A stretch of 64,000 nt of DNA from Hirudo medicinalis. Taxonomy: Eukaryota > Annelida > Clitellata > Hirudinida > Hirudinidae. The notes beneath the pieces were generated by a model. It searched no databases. It worked only from the letters and a program-made list of their open reading frames with translations, and had not been told where the DNA came from. The first letter of the stretch is position 1; each line of letters opens with the position of its first letter. A program made the position numbers and the translations under genes. The stretch lies in NCBI GenBank assembly GCA_011800805.1, contig MPNW01000030.1, positions 376,486-440,485 on the forward strand, given 5' to 3'. Positions 37,801 through 46,689 of the stretch are shown here, piece after piece.

Positions 37801-40800
37801 CAGTCTTCCAGGTTGAAGAGCTACGACTTCATTTACAACAGGTTTTCCACTGGTTGACCTCACAACGACCTCTAATTCTCCTTCACCGGAGTCATTCAAG
37901 TCAACTAAAATAACGACAAATCGATCAATGGGGCACCAGGTTTTGAAATATCAACAGTTGAAACTTACTTAAAAATGTCGACTTCTTTCCAACAACTCCA
38001 TCTGAAACTCCCATGACTTTGATTTTAGAGGCATCGTAACACATGAAAACGATCGGACTGTCGGGTACGGGAACACCTCCGTAGGTAAGGTCAATCTTAT
38101 GGGGACCTGGGCTCTTAGGAACGAATGAAATATCAAAGCCAGTTTGGTTTGTTCCCGTTATTGTCAGAGGGACAGGATGTTGCCCGTGTGCTAAAATATT
38201 ATGAAATTTTAAATTACATCAAATATTAGGATACTGAATTTATTATTATAAAGCTTAGTATGAAATTTTCGAATTGGAAGCAAAAATCATTTCAAGATTT
38301 GAGACGTACGGGTCAATTTGGCCTGCAATTCGGCACAACCTGCCTGGTTGGTAGAGACGTGGATAGCTCTCGATTGTCCCACCTTGCATAAAGGAGAATT
38401 ACCGGCAGACACTATCACATTCCGAATGTCATGGACTGTTACCATGATCGGACTCTCTGCGTAATATGTAGCCATTGTTATCGTTATTACGTTCGATAAA
38501 TGTATTTTTAGCTCCAAAATAAATTTAAAATATAACAGTTCATTTAGCCTAATGTCAAACTTTTTGATGAGTAAAACTCAAGAATGTGAGATAAAATGAT
38601 AATATTCATATGAGAAATATGGACAGTGATAATAATAATAAAACCTGGCAGAGGTTTACAATCAAATGACACATCGAGGTAATATTGTCCAGGAGCATCT
38701 GGAGTGAAAGTCACGGTGTAGAGACCATTTCCAACAAGTGTACCCTCGATTGGAACAGGACCAATCTGGCTACTGGCTCTCACTGTCAAATCTCCTGGCC
38801 CTGCCTTTGTGGTATCGGCTGCGATAAATCATTATTTAATAAGGATATACTATCGCATGAATGACCCTGGTTCATAAAGCTGTATCAATGTATTAACCAG
38901 TCATGTGGAAGGCCTGTCCGAGTATAATAGACCTTGACTTCATGGTTATCAGTACACCTCCAGGATTCGCCACTGGAATGACAAACGGACTCCCGTCTAC
39001 TTGCAAATCCTCAAAAGTGATGATCACCTCAAAGTTTCCTGAGACGTTTTATTTACAAAAGCGTCAGTAAGATTTTTAATGAATGATCAATGTAGGGTTT
39101 TGATAAACCTGTCTCCATAGGCAGAAATTCCACATTATAAAGAGTATCATCCACTTTAAACACTTTCGATTGTATCAATTTCTTCGTAGGATCTGAAAAT
39201 TTAGATCAGTTATTTAAATCGAATTTGTTGGGGGAGGAACCTACGAAAGAACTCACTGTAAACTTGAACTTTAAGATCTCCTTTGCGAGGAGCAGTGCTG
39301 ACCTCAAACTTAACAGGGTTTCTCACAATTCCCCTCACTGAACCAATTGTTGTTGACACCATGGAACCATCGAATGCCTTCACCTTGAACGGACTTCCTG
39401 TTTAAATCAGGAATCAAATTCTTAGCAGACGTGCAGACATCATCGTCTGAGAATGTAATCTATAATATTATTTGTGATGTTAACGTTATTGACGAGAAAT
39501 TATGGATTTCTTATGGTAACTTTTAACTTACTCACTTCTTTAAATTAATTAATGTGTGGACAACCACAAATAATAGCCTGTATTAGTTTTTCTCTTACAA
39601 AAAATTAGTTGTGTATTAATATGGAGTTTAAATTAAATTAAATTTAATTATTAAGTAACTATTTTAATTTAATTATTAATTAGTTATTGTTTACCTATTT
39701 ACAACTAATTAATCATTAATTGGAATTAACTATAGATTTACTTAAATAGTTCCTGTCAAATAATTAATTTAATTAACTAAAGTTTGTTAAGTTAATGTAA
39801 TTAGTTACGTTAATAAATTAATTTGTGATTAATTGATAATTAATTAATTTATTTATTTTTGATAACATTTAATACTTTAAATTAACTAATTACTTACATT
39901 TAATTAATTAATTTCATTTTACATTTCATAATTACCTGGAATGTCTTCGTCATAAAACTGCACATCCACCAAATATTTTCCTGGTTTTCTCGGAACAAAT
40001 GATACCCGGTATTTTCTTCTGTCCAATTTTTTCAACTCACAAGGAACTTTTCCACCATCCACTCGCACCACAGGTTCACCGTCTCCAACGTCATTGGCGT
40101 CAACTGTAAACAGAATTGATCATTTTGAAATAAACTTGATTAGTTAAACAACAACTGATAATACACTAACATTCTAATATGGCCGTTTTATTAACGGCTA
40201 CTTCCTTTGACCAATTTGTGACAGTTACTTGATCCAGTCCAAAGATGTTGGCAACGAATGGGCTACCAGAGATGGCTTTACCTCCATAGTTGACTTCGAT
40301 TCCATACTTGCCTTAAAGATCAAAAAAGAATTCACTTTCAACAAACTGATATACAGAATACTTTATAAAACTGCTTCACAAAAATAATTCAACATTATTA
40401 AAATATAAATAAAAATTTGCTCACCAATTTCTACGGGAAGGTAGGTGATCTTGTAAATTCCCGCACCTTCTGGGATTGCTATCGTTTCGACTGGCACTCC
40501 ACTTGGTGCTTGAACATGTAATAACTTTATTAAACTTAATATCAGTGCATTAAAATATATTTTTCAAGTTGTACTTTGAAATAACATATCATATAACAAA
40601 GTAATAATATGAGTAACTCACAAGTTATTTTCATTGTCACCTCTCCATTTATCATGGTAGCTCTGGTGGTGTTAACGATAAATGAGGTGCTCCTTCCCAC
40701 CATGCAAGACACAAGCCCTTCACCTGATGCCGTCACATTACTTGAGTCCACAATCGCCACCTTGAATGGTGATCCTGCAACAAAGCTCTTGTTTGGTCGA

Positions 40801-41667
40801 AAGAGATGGCGGAAGCCATTAAAATGTTTTCAAGTTGTTACCTGGTACTTCGACTGCGGCGTAGAAAACGCTGATTAAATATATTCCAGGTCCCTTAGTT
40901 TTGAAAGTGACGTAGTATTGTTTATTACGTTGATCAATAGTTGGTATGATTGCCTGCCCGTCTTTCGTTATCTCGATTTTCAGTTTTCCGTTGCCAGCCC
41001 TTGCCGTATCAACTGAATTGAAATGACCGTTTATTGTAAATCAGTATGTTGACAAAGAATTCAAAAATTCAAACTATCAAATGTGAGATTATGCCACAAT
41101 AGACTTACTAGACATAATAAACATAGACTGAATGGACTTTGTTGCTATAAAAGTGATCATTACTTCAGTGATGAATTCATGAAAATAACTACATAAAATA
41201 ATTTTAATTACAACTAAAGAGCGTGAAATCTAATATATAATAGAATAACAGAAATTTTCAAACCTGTGAATTTGACAGGAAGACCATTTTCTCCTCCTTC
41301 AATTCCATAAACACGAACTTTAGATCCATCGTAGACACGAACAGTGAATGGGCTCCCTTTAATTTGCCTCTTATTGCTTGTTATGCTTATCAACCAGTCG
41401 CCTTTGCAGTTAATACAATTTAGAAATTGTTTCATGAATGAATTAATTCCACAATATACCTATTTCGTTGGGAACAAAATTTGTCGTGAACTGTCCGTTG
41501 GCGTCCTTGCCAATCTTTAGAGGCACAGATTTTCCGCTTGGAGATTTGGCTGTGACCTCAATAACTCCTGATTTGTAATCAGCTTCTTCTATGTGAAACG
41601 GAGGGAACTGCATCATCATAGGGGCCACATTCCCCGCCATTCTTGCTGACGGCATCAACAACGCCAT
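25859..41667 (-). CDS. Filamin-like protein, many Ig-like filamin repeats, no CH domains
   Basis: Filamins are elongated actin-crosslinking scaffolds made of Ig-like filamin repeats. I trace 53 in-frame exons (separate entry) coding for roughly 2,840 residues and about 27 filamin repeats. Repeat signatures recur throughout: DAGxG near each repeat start, TYVP-type strands, and VPGSPF or related sequence before each C-terminal strand. Exon 1 (41460-41667) opens with a short Met-rich leader and then PFHIEEADYKSGVIEVTAK, entering in the middle of a repeat pair. No calponin-homology actin-binding domain precedes it and the next upstream gene on this strand is an innexin. The protein is therefore either an alternative-promoter, CH-less isoform (as reported for Drosophila jitterbug-type filamins) or a genuine CH-less paralogue. 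Exon 47 inserts about 330 Pro- and Glu-rich residues between repeats. The stop follows a short non-repeat tail ending NFVFED. Confidence 0.93.
27490..28472 (-). other. Pro/Glu-rich insert exon with two TQT motifs (filamin-like exon 47)
   Basis: A single exon of about 980 bases without filamin-repeat character. It contains two related blocks about 80 residues apart: TTSSAQT then SMATQTDPEP then MEEDVQF, and STSSVQT then TGGTQTEPE then HEDVQF. The TQT triplets are at 27978-27986 and 27747-27755. Established knowledge: [x]TQT in disordered regions is the core of the dynein light chain LC8 binding motif. The C-terminal part is a proline-rich stretch with repeated PPPVQP. Inference: a disordered, internally duplicated linker able to recruit LC8 and SH3-type partners. 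Confidence 0.75.
33953..34373 (-). mobile_element. Non-autonomous Helitron with a tRNA-like segment
   Basis: A 421-base element in filamin-like intron 26. On the minus strand it begins TCTATAATATAAAAC at 34373 with host A before it. It ends ACTGGCGAAGCCGGT (palindrome), a 10-base A-rich spacer and CTAG at 33956-33953 with host T after it. This is the Helitron signature: 5' TC, 3' hairpin plus CTRR, insertion between A and T. Inside, about 34165-34085 reads like a tRNA gene on the minus strand, with an A-box-like TGGTCTAATG and a B-box-like GATTCGAATCC in tRNA order. The T-arm has mismatches, so it is a decayed tRNA-like sequence. No coding capacity. Confidence 0.78.
34085..34165 (-). other. 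tRNA-like (pol III box-containing) sequence within the Helitron
   Basis: A-box-like and B-box-like motifs about 40 bases apart, CCTCTTGCG where an anticodon arm would sit, and a partly pairing GGTCTCG/CGGGAAC acceptor-like end. Stem mismatches argue against a functional tRNA. It may derive from a captured tRNA gene or tRNA-type SINE. Confidence 0.55.
39430..39935. repeat. TAATTA-rich low-complexity intron
   Basis: Filamin-like intron between exons at 39936 and 39397. Most of it is built from TTAATTAA/AATTAATT-type words, with no other structure visible. Confidence 0.7.
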
Positions 41668-42772
41668 CCCCACTTCACAAAATTTGTTTTTATCCGCTTA
41701 AAGTCGAAATATTTTTTTAGCCTAAATTAGAAAAGTTCTTGTCGAAGTGAGCTTGTCGAAAATGTTGTCATAACTTCGAGAATGTAAATAGTTATCACAG
41801 GGTGGATAAGAACCATCCTTGTGGCCGCTTAAGAAATCACTGATGCATGAAGTCATGTTTCAATAGGCATTCATCAGCCTCTAATAGGCCCTTTGAAAGG
41901 CAATCCTGAAGGCATTCCATGCACGATTTAAGCCAGAAATAAGCTAAACGCATTCATTCTGCTTCTAGTCAATCCAGCCATTGTCAGCTGCGGGCGCCTA
42001 CCATTAAAATCGAAACGAACGATCGATTGGTTAATTAATTAATGAAAAGCCCCTTTAATTGTGGTCTATTTATTCTTATCCACCACATTACTTAGGATAT
42101 TTCCATAAGGTCCGTGGATTGCTATTAGACATCACTTGGTGACAAAAAGCATAGATATGCTGAAGTTGAAGCATTTCTTGTTTCGGTTCTTCAAGCCATC
42201 CCACCATTGGAATTGTTTTCGATGTCAAACCAGCCCCAACGATCGTTGCAATAATATTTCTTTTATTATTCTCTTTACATAAGTAGAAAGTAGAAAAAAT
42301 AGCACAATTGCTCGATTAAAAGCAAACGGTCAATACGAATTTTTTTCTCTAAACACCTCAAATGAATATTCACATTTGAAAGTCCCTCGTAGTTATTATT
42401 AATGATGAAATAAAGTGTTAATAGACTAGTTTCTCGCATCAACTTTATGTTTCTTGTAAGTGATACCTCAGAAATAGTTAAATGACAAGCTTCAGTGACT
42501 CTCCCATCTTACTGAAAAGTTTCAAGTAAAATTAATCTCTTTTAAAATAAAAAAGATTTTAAAGTTAAAAAATTAAACTGTGAAGTTGCACGACTAATGT
42601 CAAATACTGCCATAACATGACAAATGAAATACCATGGCTTCAGAGAAGCTTCCCCTTATTTAGGTGACGTCGCACAACTTGGACAAGAAACACCGGAATG
42701 ATTTGAAAGGTTTCGAAGACGAATAGAATATTTTATGCAAAGAATGTACACTTTAAAACGAGTTTAGCACCA
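41668..42772. other. Intergenic innexin 3' / filamin-like 5' region
   Basis: About 1.1 kb between the innexin stop and the filamin-like start, both minus strand. It must contain the filamin-like promoter if exon 1 is as called. No CH-domain coding sequence is visible in it. Confidence 0.5.
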
Positions 42773-44120
42773 TCAGGACTTTAGAGGTTTCATGTCTGCC
42801 ATCTCCATCTCGCTGAGTAAATTCCTGGAGATAGGGAGTGTCGATGGAGTTCCTGAACAGTTCGTTTTCCAGTAGTTCCAGACATCGCAGATTATTTCCG
42901 TCGAAGTGACGTGGTTTGTATTGTGGGCAACCAAACGAAGAATAAGCGAGCCGTCTTGTCCCAGATACTCGTCAACGAACGAGTGAACCATGGAAGAATC
43001 ATTGTAAGTCAGAAGGTTCAGTCCGAGTCTGTTCTGGATAAATTTTAAGCGGTCACCATGGTAAAGTGCACGAGCCATCCAAACGAATAAGTTCAAAGAG
43101 CTTAGGAACGCTACGGTAACCATCCAGAACCATAGAAACACGAAAATCTTTTCGTTGACCATGTTGACGGGCAGAACGCATTCGACGGTGTTGTTTTGGA
43201 CGTTGTGGAAATCCTGACCACGAATCCTGAAGTCGCACAGAGTCACTCGAGGAAAAGCGACGATGTCTTCTTCCGTCCAGTCGTTCGGGTGCAAATATCT
43301 TATCATCATGTCGATTCCAAAAGTACTGTATTTGAATCCGAGGACGTAGCTTAGAGTAATGAGCTGGAAGATGACATTGGCAATGTAGAGTACTTTCGAG
43401 ACGAGGAAAAGAGCCAGAAGATAAGCTCCGCCCCTAAAAGTGAAAGCGAAGAGGTTAAGAAATGAAAGCACAAACATCTCAAGCACTTCTCCTCACCTTC
43501 TGCTCATGCAACTGTTGAGTTTAATTTCTCGGGGGTCTTTAAAGCTCTTCCTCGTAGACAGGAACCTATCGATCTGCTTCGTCATCATCCTCATGATTTT
43601 GTTTCTCGTTTCCATCGAATCTGTTCGCTCGAGTCGGTGCGCTGTCTCCAAGATACTATCCGCATCGACACCCGATTTGCTATTTAGGGCATGCCAAATA
43701 AACGAAGGAAAGTAAAAGAGTAAGGCCTGTCCTAAGAGAATGAAAGGGATCCATTGATAGTAGGAGACGGAATGATGGAGCTTGTTTCTGGCCTGGTCTT
43801 TGAGCACCTCCTTAAAATTGAAATTCAGGTTTAAAAACAATAATTGAAACAAAAGAGGAGACAAGTACCTCTCTCCACGGTAGGTAATAGGTTCCTGTGA
43901 CCCAACAATAATTATTCGTGAACTTGGTGTGGGAACCATGAAACTGTTTTGGAGCCCAACATGTGATGGGGTTTCGCACGTATTGGTTCAAAGAGACTAG
44001 AACAGCAAAGACAATCAACGAAATGACTGTGTACTTGGAGCTCAGACGGTCAATAACATCGTCGTTGTTCTTGTACCGATTCTTCGCCGATCTTTGGACG
44101 AGAGCCACCAAACGATCCAT
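42773..44120 (-). CDS. Innexin gap-junction protein
   Basis: Innexins are four-pass membrane proteins forming invertebrate gap junctions and hemichannels. Three exons (43869-44120, 43497-43810, 42773-43433) encode 408 residues. Membrane segments: TM1 VISLIVFAVLVSLNQYV; TM2 directly after the signature YYQWIPF; TM3 LFLVSKVLYIANVIFQLIT; TM4 VFLWFWMVTVAFLSSLNLFVW. Each extracellular loop carries two cysteines: loop 1 TCWAPKQF and NNYCWV, loop 2 TLCDFRI and VECVLP. The N-terminus MDRLVALVQRSAKN fits the family start. All hallmark residues are intact. The loop-1 pattern (GSHTKFTNNYCWV) resembles annelid and mollusc innexins. The promoter side carries three ATTTGCAT octamers. Confidence 0.96.
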
Positions 44121-44469
44121 AGCAGCTCCTTCCTAACTGGTGACAATCGATCGAAACATCTTTCGCTTACTAGTGATTGCGTAGTCATAACAAAGTAATA
44201 ATAAAGAATATGACATTCAGCCATCGAAATTTATATTTAGAAACGGTTATTATTACTGATGAATTGGATTAACCTAATACATGGAAGCAACAAGGACTCA
44301 CTGTTTTCGATAACTTTCTATGACGAACGAACGCGAAATCTTTCCAACTTATCCGCTCAGTAACGCACGTGAGTACAAGTCCTTTTATAACTTTACCGCT
44401 TTTGACTCTAGCGTGGCTCCGAGCTGGTAGGCCGGTCCTTTGTGTGCACATGCAGTCACATTTGCATAT

Positions 44470-44477
44470 TGCTCCTC
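44470..44477 (+). promoter_or_regulatory. Octamer ATTTGCAT, site 1
   Basis: Exact POU-domain octamer about 350 bases upstream of the innexin start codon. One of three within 300 bases. Confidence 0.4.
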
Positions 44478-44676
44478 TTACGCACTCGTAAATTCACTGC
44501 GAACGTTAAAAGATCGGCAATAAACTCTTGTAATAAATGAGTATAAATAAAAGTTTTAACGTGTGGTAAAATAAATCGAGTTTTTTTCTCTTTTGATGGG
44601 TTAATCTACTTGAGCGACGAATCTCATTAATATTAATAATGGTTATCGCACCGATTGACCACATTGCCGGGAGTTC

Positions 44677-44684
44677 ATTTGCAT
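44677..44684 (+). promoter_or_regulatory. Octamer ATTTGCAT, site 2
   Basis: Second exact octamer in the innexin upstream region, followed by ATTAGC. Confidence 0.4.
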
Positions 44685-44757
44685 ATTAGCTATGTCGCTT
44701 AAGTGCTTGTGGACGTTTCAAAGTTCCTATTGGTTAATAGTATCAACAATATATCTC

Positions 44758-44765
44758 ATTTGCAT
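44758..44765 (+). promoter_or_regulatory. Octamer ATTTGCAT, site 3
   Basis: Third exact octamer, about 80 bases beyond site 2 and about 30 bases beyond an ATTGG (inverted CCAAT) motif. Confidence 0.4.
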
Positions 44766-46689
44766 AAGGCCCAAAGAATGTTAATTGTGAATAACTGATT
44801 ATCGCCATCCAATCTGGCGAATGTCTGTTGCACTTTAACCTAATTAAAACAATACTCACTTCTTGGTGATCTATAATTGAATTTCTCGATGGATTTCGTA
44901 ATTAAGTTAGTTCAATTCAAGTGATACGTTCTTGCAGAATATTAAAAGTTACATTGCAACCTTTACGCACGAAGCTAAACTCCTTGAAATATAATGTGAT
45001 TCCAACTTACGTAAAATTTATAAAAATATGGCATTAACAGCGTATGCATATTTTAAAGAAATTAATTTCGAAATAACTTCTACTTTGATTGACGTTTGAT
45101 TTAAGACACGAAATAATTTATTAATTTCTTGTGCTGACGAAATACTGAAACAAGCGATCTTAAGGATATTAAATTGTATTCACCATTCTAAATTTGTCTC
45201 AACTATGTCATTGCTGGCAAGTTTCTCTGGCGACGCTTTATCTGGGCCCGAGCTTGATGGAGTTTAGTGGAGCCATAAACTTGTTGATCCTGGTTCAATT
45301 TTCTGAATCATATCTTACTGCATTATGCAACGATAACATAACTCTTTGGAGAATGAAATGCATGTAAAAGTGAATATAAAGGATTACTTCAAATCATAGT
45401 TATTGGTTTAGCCTTTAAAAAGAAATAGAATTACCAGCTTCATCCGCTGAATATAAAAATAATTTTAAATTTAATTGTTTGAAAGATTACATATATTGCG
45501 TAATGGTTCTTTGAACTCCAAAGCGACTCTTGACCTATTTTTGAGATATTTTTCATGTTCTTGCTATGTTACTGGGTCAAAGACAAAACGGTGTATATCA
45601 ACAACCAAAGCTTTACGCGCATTTTTCGCATAAACCAATATCCAAAATGGAATAACCCTAATCCTGTCCAGAATTGAAATCTTAAGTCGTTTTATGCATA
45701 ATCATTGTTTAAAACATTTTCATTTTTGTTGTCTCGACGTTTTGGTGATTTTTCAACGAATAATATGTGATAAAATCATCCGACAAGTAAAGGTGCTCCT
45801 CAGCCAGACCAAAAATGAGCAAATCACACGAAAATCCTATCTTAGAAGTAATGATGTTGTCTTGTATTTTTCAACCATCAAGTATTTTATAATTTGTATT
45901 TTTAAAACAAACAATAATAAACTAATAAACAATCAAATTAAACAAAATACAGCAAAATTGCACACTGAAGTAGTTCAAGTAATCATGCCATTTAAAAATG
46001 ATGTATAATGCTATTACAAAAAAGATGAATACTACTTTATCTTCAATTCATTGATCAAACTACAATTTTTTAATTAAATAAAAGTTACGAACCTTCCATA
46101 ATGATGTCATGCGATTTTGGCATGACGTCATTTTCGGCCTCTGAACTCCAGGTTAACTCCATTTCATTCCTCACCACTTATTCAACACTGATTGATGTTC
46201 TCAGTTACTTTTAAAACACGTAGAATTTTATTAATTAAAAACACTTTAAGAAAACTGTCACTTTCTTTTAATTTGGCATGACCCTAATTTTGAATTTTGA
46301 AGCGTTCGTTCTGAAACAATGAACTTGAAGCAAAATCTTTAATATCAAACGTAAAAATTATATCTAGGTATCTATTTTAATAGCCTACAGCATGTAAAAA
46401 AAATATATAAGAGTTATCACGACTTCGAAATAAGGCTATTTATTCAATGCTCCCTTCACTTGGTTTTGCGAATGATGCACCGGAAAGCTGCGGTTTTCGG
46501 ACTGTTGAAGGATCTTCATTTGCGCGTTTTTAGGATTGCAGAAATAAGAGAAGATTGAATCGATTTAAAATTTAATCACATTAAAAACGTGTAATAATAA
46601 TTATTATTTGACTTTGGAAGACCACGGTGAAGTTAAAATTGAAGTCACCGCTCCATTTCTATTGTGACGTTTAATAGATACCTTTAACC

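Larger units (their letters stand above)
25859..41667 (-). other. Exon map of the filamin-like gene
   Basis: Exons 5' to 3': 41460-41667, 41264-41401, 40842-41012, 40622-40774, 40425-40508, 40171-40311, 39936-40103, 39257-39397, 39109-39192, 38898-39038, 38645-38818, 38310-38456, 37969-38190, 37728-37904, 37447-37593, 37274-37360, 36997-37134, 36740-36916, 36441-36587, 36269-36349, 35923-36060, 35634-35807, 35394-35540, 35235-35318, 34794-34925, 34486-34668, 33344-33490, 33121-33204, 32868-33005, 32568-32744, 32240-32389, 32017-32100, 31817-31954, 31573-31746, 31356-31502, 30947-31168, 30629-30799, 30402-30563, 30204-30290, 29996-30133, 29746-29913, 29423-29566, 29141-29266, 28895-29035, 28683-28790, 28533-28612, about 27490-28472, 27217-27325, 26989-27093, 26710-26886, 26472-26621, 26231-26398, 25859-26127. 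Introns are phase 1 except the two flanking the Pro-rich exon (phase 0). The donor of exon 47 is uncertain by tens of bases. Confidence 0.85.
44121..46689. other. Divergent intergenic region, innexin and calumenin
   Basis: About 2.6 kb, AT-rich, between two divergently transcribed genes. Apart from the octamers, no coding or repeat feature is supported. The frame at 45694-46008 (+) shows no family similarity. A direct CATGCGATTTTGGCATG-type segment near 46110 faintly resembles sequence near 3100. Confidence 0.45.

Noticed and set aside
41668..41673. Two-codon extension of the filamin-like start
   Set aside because: The codon at 41673 is GTG; the first ATG is at 41667.
45694..46008. 104-codon plus-strand ORF between innexin and calumenin
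   Set aside because: Low-complexity Lys/Asn/Ile composition expected from AT-rich DNA, with no motif or splice context.
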